A DNA stretch of 64,000 bases from Sedimentisphaerales bacterium (lineage in GTDB: Bacteria; Planctomycetota; Phycisphaerae; Sedimentisphaerales; SM23-30): NCBI GenBank assembly GCA_028281535.1, contig JANQJS010000033.1:1-64000 (forward strand), given 5' to 3'. The notes beneath the pieces were generated by a model that was given only the letters and a program-made list of their open reading frames with translations, was not told where the DNA came from and made no database searches. Positions 56,368 to 64,000 of the stretch are shown here, one piece after another. Each line of letters opens with the position of its first letter. The stretch's first letter is position 1. The position numbers were made by a program, and so were the translations under genes.

Positions 56368-57336
56368 ATGAGAAAAACAATTACGATTCTTTTCCCCTGT
56401 GTGGGCCGGCGGGTCTCGCTGATTAAGGCATTTCGCCAGGCAGCTAAACGCCTGGGGCTCAAATGCACTATCATTGGCACCGACAAATCAGAGCTCTCAC
56501 CAGCGATGCAATGCTGTGATAAGAAATTTATTGTACAGGCCATTTCAGAACCAGCTTATATGCGGGAAAGCCTTAAAATTATTAAGGAACATAAGGTGGA
56601 TTTAATCGTCCCCACGATTGATTTGGATCTGGTTTATTGGGCACATAAAAAACGTGCTTTGCAAAAACTAGGATGCCGTACTTTAATTTCAAAAACACAG
56701 GTCGTGGAAATGTGTCAAGACAAGCGACTGACCGCCAAATTTCTAAAAGAACATCAGTTTAATTCGCCTGAAACCATTAGTCGTTCCGCAGCTCTAAAAC
56801 GCAAGAAACATTCGTTTCCCTATTTTCTCAAACCGTGGGATGGTTATGCCAGTCGAGGTAATGCCATTGTCAATTCAGTTGAAGAATTAAAATTTTATTG
56901 CAAGCATATTCCCAATTGTCTGGTACAACAACATATTCAAGGGCATGAATATACCAGCGATGTTTACGTTGACTTTGATGGCAATGTCCAATGTGTTGTA
57001 CCACGATTACGAATTGAAACGCGCAGCGGTGAAGTCAGCAAAGGAAAAACAGTTCGTCATCCTCAAGTCATTGAAGCTTGCCAAAAACTGGTAAAAAAAC
57101 TTGGCGCCGGCCCAGGTATTATTACGATTCAATGTATGGTAACCATGCAGGATGAAGTCAAAATAATCGAAATCAATCCTCGCTTTGGTGGTGGCGCTCC
57201 TTTAGCGATAAAGGCAGGTGCGAATTTCCCTTTGTGGATATTGACAGAGTGGCTAGAAAAACCTTTACCAAACAATATGGATCGATGGAAAGAAAATTTA
57301 TACATGCTCAGATATGATCAGGAAGTCTGGTTATAA
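56368..57336 (+). CDS. ATP-grasp domain protein (CarB/PylC-like)
   Basis: ATP-grasp enzyme of 322 residues that probably activates a carboxylate for amide or ester bond formation. The N-terminal Rossmann-like part is ILFPCVGRRVSLIKAFRQAA with IIGTDKSELSPAM; the ATP-grasp part has YFLKPWDGYASRGNAIV (nucleotide-binding Lys and Gly loop), LVQQHIQGHEYTSDVYV and the metal-binding KIIEINPRFGGGAPLAI. The pattern is near CarB-like ligases that occur in surface polysaccharide clusters. It is separated by 19 bases from the WecA/MraY-type gene, so they are probably cotranscribed. An amino-acid addition to a sugar is one possibility; the substrate is unknown. Confidence 0.88.
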   Translation: MRKTITILFPCVGRRVSLIKAFRQAAKRLGLKCTIIGTDKSELSPAMQCCDKKFIVQAISEPAYMRESLKIIKEHKVDLIVPTIDLDLVYWAHKKRALQKLGCRTLISKTQVVEMCQDKRLTAKFLKEHQFNSPETISRSAALKRKKHSFPYFLKPWDGYASRGNAIVNSVEELKFYCKHIPNCLVQQHIQGHEYTSDVYVDFDGNVQCVVPRLRIETRSGEVSKGKTVRHPQVIEACQKLVKKLGAGPGIITIQCMVTMQDEVKIIEINPRFGGGAPLAIKAGANFPLWILTEWLEKPLPNNMDRWKENLYMLRYDQEVWL

Positions 57337-57355
57337 ATTATAAAGAGAAACGCCT

Positions 57356-58549
57356 ATGATATTAGCTAACCTATTTGGTGACAAATACACGCTCTGGCAA
57401 ATCATCCAATACTATTGGCCGATTTTTCCAGCGGCACTGGCGATGGGGCTTTTAGCCACGCCATTTTGTCAAAAACTTGCGGTCAAGCTCAATATCGTTG
57501 ACATGCCGGATAACACGGTTAAAACCCATAAGAAACCAACGGCCTATTTAGGTGGTATCGGTATCCTTGCAGGTGTTTTGTTCGGTATTATGATTGGCTT
57601 CTGGATCCTGTATAATCACCCAGTTGAAAACTTAAGCTTTAATAAAGATATCATGAGTGGGTATACAGGAAAATATCCACACTGGCTCATGCTGCTTTGT
57701 ATTGGTACGGGTGCTGGTATCGCCTGTCTTGTTGGTTTGATTGATGACTTAATTGATCTTAAGCCTATTCAAAAATTTATTGGACAAGCTGTGGCGGCGG
57801 CCTTTTTATGGATCGTCGGGATTTATCCCAACATTTCAAATTTATTTAATTATTTTAATGTCACCATTGATCCTATTTGGAACCCTATTTTAGGTGTGCC
57901 TTTAATTTTATTCTTTATCTTAGGCGCAACGAATAGTCTGAATTTGCTAGATGGCCTGGATGGCTTGTGTGGCGGCGTTACTTCGATTATGACACTGGCC
58001 TATCTATTACTTGCTTTCTACCTTGCGACCTGGGGATATAGCCCTGTCGGTGATCCAGTTCGTCTCATTATCAGCTTAGCACTTGCAGGTGGCGTCCTGG
58101 GTTTCCTCCCGATGAATCGGCATCCCGCCAAAATATTTATGGGTGATGCTGGTTCAATGCTACTAGGCTATTTAGCTGGTGCATTAATGTTACTATTTAC
58201 AGAAAAATTTGGCAGTTGGTCTATTACTGCTATTGTTATTTTTGGGTTACCGATTTTGGATACAGCGACTGCCATGATACGAAGATTTTTAAACAAAAAA
58301 CCCATCTTTGTTTCAGACCGAGGTCACATTTATGACCAATTTATGGACCGAGGGTGGGGATTAACGAAATCGGTCAAAGTTTGTTACCTACTCGCCTTAC
58401 TTTATGCAGTCGTAGGTTTATCCATAGTCACGATAAGATTTCGATTTGCTTTAATCATGTTATTTGTCGTGTTTGGAATTTCTGGATTTTTAATCGCCAC
58501 CAAGGGCTTCTTACAAATATCTAACAAAAAAGATAATATCTCAGAATAA
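57356..58549 (+). CDS. MraY/WecA-family undecaprenyl-phosphate sugar-1-phosphate transferase
   Basis: Polytopic phosphoglycosyltransferase of 397 residues with about ten membrane helices. Family motifs are MPDNTVKTHKKPTAYLGGIG at the start, ACLVGLIDDLIDLKPIQKFI with the Asp pair, LGATNSLNLLDGLDGLCGGV, KIFMGDAGSMLLGYLAGAL and the cytosolic loop FVSDRGHIYDQFMDRGWG. The last differs from the HIHH motif of WecA but sits at the same place. It should form polyprenyl-PP-HexNAc for teichoic-acid-like, O-antigen or exopolysaccharide synthesis. MraY itself is less likely because no division cluster genes surround it. Confidence 0.9.
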   Translation: MILANLFGDKYTLWQIIQYYWPIFPAALAMGLLATPFCQKLAVKLNIVDMPDNTVKTHKKPTAYLGGIGILAGVLFGIMIGFWILYNHPVENLSFNKDIMSGYTGKYPHWLMLLCIGTGAGIACLVGLIDDLIDLKPIQKFIGQAVAAAFLWIVGIYPNISNLFNYFNVTIDPIWNPILGVPLILFFILGATNSLNLLDGLDGLCGGVTSIMTLAYLLLAFYLATWGYSPVGDPVRLIISLALAGGVLGFLPMNRHPAKIFMGDAGSMLLGYLAGALMLLFTEKFGSWSITAIVIFGLPILDTATAMIRRFLNKKPIFVSDRGHIYDQFMDRGWGLTKSVKVCYLLALLYAVVGLSIVTIRFRFALIMLFVVFGISGFLIATKGFLQISNKKDNISE

Positions 58550-58654
58550 CATTCACGTCACGATGTTTTAAAATATCTCGGTTTTATCCTCATTAAACCA
58601 ATCTTTTGGCATTAGAACCTTTGTTTTTTATCTGGAAATACCCGTAGAATCACT

Positions 58655-58660
58655 TATAAT
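58655..58660 (+). promoter_or_regulatory. Putative -10 element upstream of the LptD-like gene
   Basis: TATAAT at 58655-58660 lies 29 bases before the ATG at 58690, so a transcript would start near 58667. No good -35 hexamer lies 16-18 bases upstream, so this is a candidate only. Confidence 0.4.
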
Positions 58661-58689
58661 ACCAGCCTTTACAAACTTTATAGCCGGAA

Positions 58690-61155
58690 ATGGAATTCGC
58701 AAGAGGTATGATGTTCAAATCGTTTAGCATGGTTTCTTTTAGGTGTGCTCTTTTAATTTATTTAGCCAGCAGCCTCCTTGTAAATCCCCCGTCTGTTTTA
58801 GCACAAAATCAATCTTCCAAAAAGTCAAACGTTACGTCATCGGGTCCTATTAATATGGTGGCTCAACCCCAGGCCAGCATGTCTTCCAGACGCCAACCGG
58901 ATGGCAGTGACATTCTTGTCTATAGCGGAGGAATTTATATATACCAGCAACTGGATAATATCAAATTACCGCAAAACCAAACCTTATTAGAATTAAAAGC
59001 AGATAATGCCGTCGTATTCTACTCAATGGAAAAGGTCATGAATCGCAATGATCCCAATGCCGTGGGTAGCGGAATATCAAGTGTTTACCTCGAAGGTGAT
59101 GTCATTTTTCAAGTAGGTGAAAATAAAATCACCACTGAACAGCTCTATTATGATTTCATTAATGAACGCGCTCTTATCATCGATGGTGTTTTGAAAATCA
59201 GTGGCATTGACCCTAAAACCAATATTCCAATTTATATTCGTGCAGAAAAAATCAAGCAGACCAGTCGAAATAATTTTTCCATTGAGAATATGCAAATCAG
59301 TGCGGATGAATTTTTTCAACCCCAAGTCTGGGCTGGCGTAAAAAGAGCAACGATTACAACTCAAAATGTGCCCAAAGCTGATGACCCAAATAGTAATGAA
59401 CTTAAAGTAAATTACGACTTTGAAAACTTTACGTTCAATGCCGGCAAACTTCCTTTATTCTGGCTACCTAATATTAAAGGGGATTCACTTAAACCTGATA
59501 CTCCCCTAGGTGCGATCTCTATGGGTCGCTCTAAAGAACATGGCTTTATTGTGGAAACAGAATGGCCGCTGGAAAAACTTTTAAATCTACCTAAGGCACC
59601 TAAAAATCTAAAGAATGTTTTTCGACTTGATGAATATACCAAACGTGGACCGGCAGCTGGATTGGAAAGTGATTATCGCTACGGAGAATTCTTTGGTGAA
59701 TTCAAATCGTACTATATTCACGATGAAGGTGAAGATCGACTCGGACGCATTAATGCCAGACGTCGCGTCGAACCTGACCATAAAGAGCGTGGATGGATAA
59801 GCTGGAAACATAGACACTACCTTGAAAACGACTGGCAAATCACCACAGAATTAAGCTATATCAGCGATGACACCTTCCTGGAAAGCTGGGAAGAAAAGAT
59901 TTTTGAGACAGAAAAGGAACAAGAAACACTTATCTACCTAAAAAAACAAAAAGACAACTGGGCTGTAGATTTTATCAGTAAATGGCGATTAAATAATTAT
60001 CAATCAACCCAAACAGAATTGCCCGGCGGTGGTTTTCATATCATTGGGCAAGACCTGTTTGAAAAATTTACCTATTATCAAAATACGACGATTTCACGCA
60101 TGCAGGAACTGGAAAGTCCTGTTCATCAGGACCATTTCACTCTTGGTATCAGTCGTCACGAATTAGCATTGCCTATACACGCAGGCAATCTCAACATTGT
60201 ACCAACCGTCATTGGAACAACGGTCTTTGACGATTCTGGCATTAACACACCTGTGGACAACAGTGCCATCCAAGGGGCATTCGGTGTTCGAGCCAGCACC
60301 CAATTTTCAAAAGTAGACAATTCCGTTCAGTCAGATGTCTGGAATCTTGATCGTTTGCGTCATATTGTTATTCCCGAGACGAGTGCCTTTATCGTTGAAT
60401 CGAATCAAGATGGCGTTCAAGAGCAAGACATCTTCAACTTTTCATTGAGGCAACGCTGGCAAACCATGCGAGGTAAGCCTGGCAACAAACATAGTGTTGA
60501 CTTTCTTCGCGTCGACACCAGCGTAACACTGGTCAACAAAGATGTTGATGAATTGATGATCCCTAATCAGTTTTATTTTTCAACACCGGAGCCACAATTT
60601 GGCAAAGGCGATATCATCAATCCAGACTTTGTAGCTTACGGCTTGAATCGTCGGGAGATGATAAACCAAACACTCAGCGATCATGCAACTATGGATTTGC
60701 GATGGCTCATTTCTGATACCACCGCTGTGATTGGCAATGTTAATTACAACATACATGACGAACATGTTAGCCAAGCTCAAGCAACGCTGGCGGTACAAAA
60801 AACAGCAAATACAAGTTTTTACGTAACATCGCAATTCGTCCATAATGGCGATGTGAAGGTAAATGAGACAAACAATTTGACCACCCCTATTGATGGCAAT
60901 TTTCTGACTGCAGGTAGCACCTACCGACTCAACAACAAATACACTATGGCCATTGCTCATCGCTTTGATCTGGAGCGAGGAAAAACGTCCAATAACCAAC
61001 TCGTACTGATTCGAAAGTCGTCTCGCTGGTATACAGCCGTCAACATTGATTACGATGCCGCACGAGATGACATCTCGTTTTCGATTAGTTTTTGGCCAGA
61101 AGGCGTCGACAAGGCAGCTATCGGCTCACGTCGATATGGCAAGCTGATTCGCTAA
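58690..61155 (+). CDS. LptD/OstA-like outer-membrane assembly protein
   Basis: The 821-residue product has a signal peptide (FRCALLIYLASSLLVNPPSV, cut near VLAQ). An OstA/LptA-like beta-jellyroll follows (~50-210: LELKADNAVVFY, VYLEGDVIFQVGENKITTEQLYYDF), then a long beta-barrel region with alternating aromatic strands (FNAGKLPLFWLPNIKGDS, DYRYGEFFGEFKSYYIHDE) ending WYTAVNIDYDAARDDISFSI. This order is that of LptD, which inserts lipopolysaccharide into the outer leaflet. The two disulfide cysteine pairs of E. coli LptD are not apparent. It implies a diderm envelope. Several start codons (58690, 58708, 58711) are possible; I keep the first. Confidence 0.82.
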   Translation: MEFARGMMFKSFSMVSFRCALLIYLASSLLVNPPSVLAQNQSSKKSNVTSSGPINMVAQPQASMSSRRQPDGSDILVYSGGIYIYQQLDNIKLPQNQTLLELKADNAVVFYSMEKVMNRNDPNAVGSGISSVYLEGDVIFQVGENKITTEQLYYDFINERALIIDGVLKISGIDPKTNIPIYIRAEKIKQTSRNNFSIENMQISADEFFQPQVWAGVKRATITTQNVPKADDPNSNELKVNYDFENFTFNAGKLPLFWLPNIKGDSLKPDTPLGAISMGRSKEHGFIVETEWPLEKLLNLPKAPKNLKNVFRLDEYTKRGPAAGLESDYRYGEFFGEFKSYYIHDEGEDRLGRINARRRVEPDHKERGWISWKHRHYLENDWQITTELSYISDDTFLESWEEKIFETEKEQETLIYLKKQKDNWAVDFISKWRLNNYQSTQTELPGGGFHIIGQDLFEKFTYYQNTTISRMQELESPVHQDHFTLGISRHELALPIHAGNLNIVPTVIGTTVFDDSGINTPVDNSAIQGAFGVRASTQFSKVDNSVQSDVWNLDRLRHIVIPETSAFIVESNQDGVQEQDIFNFSLRQRWQTMRGKPGNKHSVDFLRVDTSVTLVNKDVDELMIPNQFYFSTPEPQFGKGDIINPDFVAYGLNRREMINQTLSDHATMDLRWLISDTTAVIGNVNYNIHDEHVSQAQATLAVQKTANTSFYVTSQFVHNGDVKVNETNNLTTPIDGNFLTAGSTYRLNNKYTMAIAHRFDLERGKTSNNQLVLIRKSSRWYTAVNIDYDAARDDISFSISFWPEGVDKAAIGSRRYGKLIR

Positions 61156-61332
61156 ACGATACACCCCTTACGCTCATCACATGTTAAATTATACCCTTTG
61201 TTTTGATTAGGGAATTTTCTAGCTAGCTCAAGACTTAAAATATTGTGATTTCCTTGAATAAATCATACTTTTTAAGCATATCTCTCCACACAGTTTAGGA
61301 AGATATCTTATACTTGGGGTGGACAAAGAACT

Positions 61333-61884
61333 ATGAGGAACCCAAATTACCCAACATCACGCAAAACGTTTGGCTATCGCAGCCAATCTCTTACGGCAGC
61401 TGCTGCGGCAGGCTCGCTCGGAAAAAAACTGAGCACCAATGATGCCGCCAGCGTCATTCGTCTGTTAAAATCAGCCGATCCTCAAGCCCGTGAAAAAGCA
61501 ATACAAACCCTCGCTAAATATGGGCAAAAAGAAATTATTCCACATATCGCACGTTGCTTGCGTGATCCTGATATTAAAATTCGCGTGGAAGCTTGCCGTG
61601 CTTTGGGAGACATGCGAGCTCATAATTGTAAATCAAAATTATATGATGCACTTCAAGATAAAGACCCCTATGTCGTTTGTGCCGCGGCAGGTGCACTATC
61701 TCGTATGGGTGACAAGCAAGGCCTTGAACCCATTGCAAAGCTAGTGATCAAAAATGGCACCTATCGCTCAGAAGCCATCCGCACTTTAAATCTATTAACG
61801 GGGCAAGATTTTCGAGCAAATGAACATGGCATCAAAGAAGCCATCCGCTGGATCAAATTCAATAAATCTCGCTTTTTTAAATAG
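61333..61884 (+). CDS. HEAT-repeat protein
   Basis: Small helical protein of 183 residues. The N-terminal ~35 residues are polar and Ala-rich (SLTAAAAAGSLGKKL), followed by about four HEAT-like repeats: VIRLLKSADPQAREKAIQTL, IIPHIARCLRDPDIKIRVEA, KSKLYDALQDKDPYVVCAAA and LEPIAKLVIKNGTYRSEAI. HEAT proteins of this size act in protein-protein interactions or as phycobilin-lyase-like scaffolds; no enzymatic residues are seen. GGGGTGG precedes the ATG. Neighbours are LptD-like and dapL, with no clear functional link. Confidence 0.85.
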   Translation: MRNPNYPTSRKTFGYRSQSLTAAAAAGSLGKKLSTNDAASVIRLLKSADPQAREKAIQTLAKYGQKEIIPHIARCLRDPDIKIRVEACRALGDMRAHNCKSKLYDALQDKDPYVVCAAAGALSRMGDKQGLEPIAKLVIKNGTYRSEAIRTLNLLTGQDFRANEHGIKEAIRWIKFNKSRFFK

Positions 61885-61897
61885 CCCCCACTTCACC

Positions 61898-61926
61898 TTG
61901 CCTTTTGTCTCGGTTCGTGGTATCCT
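61898..61926 (+). promoter_or_regulatory. Putative sigma-70 promoter of dapL
   Basis: TTGCCT at 61898-61903 and TATCCT at 61921-61926 are spaced by exactly 17 bases and each match four of six consensus positions. The predicted start near 61933 leaves a leader of about 45 bases before the dapL ATG. Confidence 0.5.
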
Positions 61927-61977
61927 ACGCTGCGATCTGGTTGAAAATCAACATTTTACAGGAGACAACAGGTTTCG

Positions 61978-63204
61978 ATGATTACGATTAATGAACATTT
62001 TTTGAAATTAAAAGCTGGCTATCTTTTCCCTGAAATTTCCCGACGTGTCGGAAGTTTCCAAAAAGCCAATCCTGATGCCAATATAATTCGATTAGGCATT
62101 GGTGACGTGGTCAAGCCACTAGCCCCGGCAATCGTCGAAGCCTTTCATGCAGGTGTCGACCAAATGAGTCAAGCCGATAGTTTTAAAGGATATGGTCCAG
62201 AACAAGGATATGATTTCCTGATTAATGCTATCATCGAAAATGATTTTAAATCTCGCAGCGTTGATATATCAACAGACGAAGTGTTTGTCAGCGATGGCTC
62301 CAAATGCGACTCGGGTAACATCCAGGAAATCTTTGGTCTGGACAATGTGATTGCGATTACCGACCCAGTCTATCCTGTTTATGTCGATACCAATGTTATG
62401 GCAGGCCGTAGCGGCGAAGGTGATGAGCAAGGTTGTTATGCCGGCATGGTCTATATGCCCTGCACGGCTGAAAATAATTTTACGCCTGCTCTGCCCAGCG
62501 AACCGGTCGATTTAATTTATCTTTGCTATCCAAATAACCCAACAGGAACCGTTGCCAGCAAAGAAACACTCGCACAATGGGTTAACTATGCCAAAGAAAA
62601 TAAAGCAATCATTCTTTTTGATGCCGCTTATGAACGATTTATTACCGACCCGTCGATTCCGCATTCGATCTTTGAAATTCCCGGAGCCAAAGAGGTTGCC
62701 ATCGAATTTCGCAGTTTTTCAAAAACAGCTGGTTTTACAGGTACACGATGTGGTTTCACCGTTATTCCTAAAGAAGTGAAAGCTTACACGGAATCAGGTG
62801 AAGCGATTGAAGTAAATCGTATTTGGAATCGTCGACACTGCACAAAGTTCAATGGCGTCTCATACCCTGTTCAAGTTGCGGCGGCAGCAGTCTATAGCGA
62901 TGAAGGCAAAAAACAAATTGACGAAAACGTCTCCTACTACATGGAAAACGCGTCGATCATCCGAACCCATCTCCAAGAACTAGGTATTGAAATCTATGGC
63001 GGAGAAAATGCTCCATATGTTTGGCTTAAAACACCTGATGGCAGGTCAAGCTGGGATTTCTTTGATCAATGCCTGGAGAATGCTCACGTGGTTGGAACAC
63101 CTGGAGCAGGATTTGGCCCTTCAGGCGAAGGATATTTCCGTTTGAGTGCTTTTGGTTTTCGTGACAATATCAACGAAGCCATGCAGCGATTAAAAAAATT
63201 ATAA
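61978..63204 (+). CDS. dapL: LL-diaminopimelate aminotransferase
   Basis: PLP enzyme converting tetrahydrodipicolinate directly to LL-diaminopimelate, bypassing the succinyl or acetyl steps of lysine and peptidoglycan synthesis. The 408-residue product starts [20 protein letters not shown], the diagnostic DapL N-terminus, followed by [54 protein letters not shown] and the Schiff-base lysine in [16 protein letters not shown]. Length and motifs fit the plant/Chlamydia/Planctomycetes form. It is preceded by a plausible promoter at 61898-61926. prmC starts 21 bases downstream. Confidence 0.96.
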   Translation: MITINEHFLKLKAGYLFPEISRRVGSFQKANPDANIIRLGIGDVVKPLAPAIVEAFHAGVDQMSQADSFKGYGPEQGYDFLINAIIENDFKSRSVDISTDEVFVSDGSKCDSGNIQEIFGLDNVIAITDPVYPVYVDTNVMAGRSGEGDEQGCYAGMVYMPCTAENNFTPALPSEPVDLIYLCYPNNPTGTVASKETLAQWVNYAKENKAIILFDAAYERFITDPSIPHSIFEIPGAKEVAIEFRSFSKTAGFTGTRCGFTVIPKEVKAYTESGEAIEVNRIWNRRHCTKFNGVSYPVQVAAAAVYSDEGKKQIDENVSYYMENASIIRTHLQELGIEIYGGENAPYVWLKTPDGRSSWDFFDQCLENAHVVGTPGAGFGPSGEGYFRLSAFGFRDNINEAMQRLKKL

Positions 63205-63225
63205 TCACCCTAAGAAAGTACTGCG

Positions 63226-64000
63226 ATGGCATCACAAACGGATCAAGCAAATGAATGGTCGATCAAACGACTACTCGACTGGACAGATCAATATCTTGAT
63301 GATGCTGAAATCGAAGAGCCAAGATTGAGCGCTGAAATCCTCTTGGCACACGTGTTAGACTGCCAGCGAATTGATCTATATGTTAAGTTTGATCAATTGC
63401 CAACCGACCAACAAAAAGCACAATACAAACAATTAATCCAACGATGCATTAAACAAGAACCTGTCGCTTACTTAACGGGCAAGGCGTCCTTTTATAATTT
63501 CCAGTTACACGTTTCACCAGATGTTCTCATACCTCGGCCTGAAACCGAAGGGTTAGTGGTTACAGGATTAGATTTTCTTAAAGAGTTAAACCGACCTTCT
63601 CGTGTTTTGGATTTATGTAGTGGTAGCGGATGTATTTCGCTCGCACTTGCCAAAAACAATCAAGAATGCAATATCACCGCTGCAGATATCAGCCCAGGTG
63701 CAATAGCGATCGCCCAAAAAAATATTGAATTGTTGGATTTAAACAATCGGATCACCTTAACTGAAAGCAATCTTTTTGAAAGCATCTCCGATTCTCCCCC
63801 CTTTGATTTAATCGTTTCTAACCCACCCTATGTTTGCGAACCAGACTATGAAACATTGGATAGTAATGTACGCGATTATGAACCAAAGTTAGCACTCGTT
63901 GCGGGTGAAGATGGACTGGATATTATCCGCATGATCCTCTCGCAAGCTGAACCTTACCTGGCAAAAGGTGGTGGATTGATGATGGAAATCGGTTATAATC
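63226..64000 (+). CDS. prmC: Peptide chain release factor N5-glutamine methyltransferase (3' truncated by window edge)
   Basis: SAM-dependent enzyme that methylates the Gln of the GGQ motif in release factors. The frame runs from ATG 63226 to the end of the window without a stop (258 codons seen). An N-terminal helical domain (WSIKRLLDWTDQYLDDAEI, RLSAEILLAHVL) precedes the methyltransferase fold with PVAYLTGKASFYNFQLHVSP, VLIPRPETEGLV, VLDLCSGSGCISLALAK for SAM binding and the catalytic motif LIVSNPPYVCE. These are diagnostic for PrmC/HemK. It probably forms a unit with dapL. The C-terminal ~20-30 residues lie outside the window. Confidence 0.95.
   Translation, partial: MASQTDQANEWSIKRLLDWTDQYLDDAEIEEPRLSAEILLAHVLDCQRIDLYVKFDQLPTDQQKAQYKQLIQRCIKQEPVAYLTGKASFYNFQLHVSPDVLIPRPETEGLVVTGLDFLKELNRPSRVLDLCSGSGCISLALAKNNQECNITAADISPGAIAIAQKNIELLDLNNRITLTESNLFESISDSPPFDLIVSNPPYVCEPDYETLDSNVRDYEPKLALVAGEDGLDIIRMILSQAEPYLAKGGGLMMEIGYN

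Overview
The window looks like a chromosomal segment from a Planctomycetota bacterium, most likely class Phycisphaerae (Sedimentisphaerales-like). The supporting features are an ECF sigma factor of the Rhodopirellula/Verrucomicrobium type coupled to a FecR-LamG anti-sigma-like protein, two large secreted proteins ending in the short dockerin-like D-x-N/D-x-D...W module typical of this group, a GLUG-repeat giant, LL-diaminopimelate aminotransferase (dapL) and an LptD-like outer-membrane protein. Taxonomy is inferred from gene content only. Base composition is AT-leaning by eye, most strongly in the middle of the polysaccharide cluster. I see no rRNA, tRNA, CRISPR array, transposase or integrase.

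Layout. (1) 1-945: end of xseA and xseB (exonuclease VII). (2) 996-7834, minus strand: ECF sigma factor, overlapping FecR-LamG membrane protein, then a 1492-residue secreted multi-domain protein, a probable regulator-to-surface-protein module. (3) 7987-12427, minus: an M20 metallopeptidase overlapping an ATP-grasp ligase-like protein, and a secreted thioredoxin-fold protein without an evident CxxC. (4) 12738-15049, plus: cysteine desulfurase, SGNH hydrolase and a small coiled-coil protein; 15105-15758 is an orphan NarL-type response regulator. (5) 16343-23361, plus: a perfect-consensus promoter, a ~370-nt structured RNA or leader ending in an intrinsic terminator, then nusA-infB-DUF503-rbfA-(HhH protein with lysine tail)-hisG. 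(6) 23367-48318, minus: a ~25-kb exopolysaccharide/O-antigen-type operon headed by a NusG-like (UpxY/RfaH-like) factor. It carries nucleotide-sugar enzymes (Ugd, UDP-xylose synthase, UDP-glucuronate 4-epimerase, WbpA-like dehydrogenase, WecB/WbpI epimerase, DegT aminotransferase), Wzx flippase, Wzy-like polymerase, three GT4 glycosyltransferases, a GT-C-like membrane protein, a heparinase II/III-type protein, a bi-domain oxidoreductase and three secreted proteins of unknown role. (7) 48611-58549: a phosphoglycosyltransferase, a 2240-residue GLUG/dockerin-like surface protein (minus strand), an ATP-grasp protein and a WecA/MraY-type transferase. (8) 58690-64000, plus: LptD-like barrel, HEAT-repeat protein, dapL and the start of prmC.

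How it fits together. Sugar-nucleotide enzymes feed the phosphoglycosyltransferases and GT4 enzymes on a lipid carrier; Wzx and Wzy then flip and polymerise the product. The NusG-like protein probably keeps RNA polymerase elongating through the long operon. Secreted repeat proteins next to and inside the cluster may form or anchor the cell-surface layer. The feature I find most worth follow-up is the structured RNA between the consensus promoter and nusA: no second promoter is apparent, so the whole nusA-infB-rbfA operon would have to read through its terminator.
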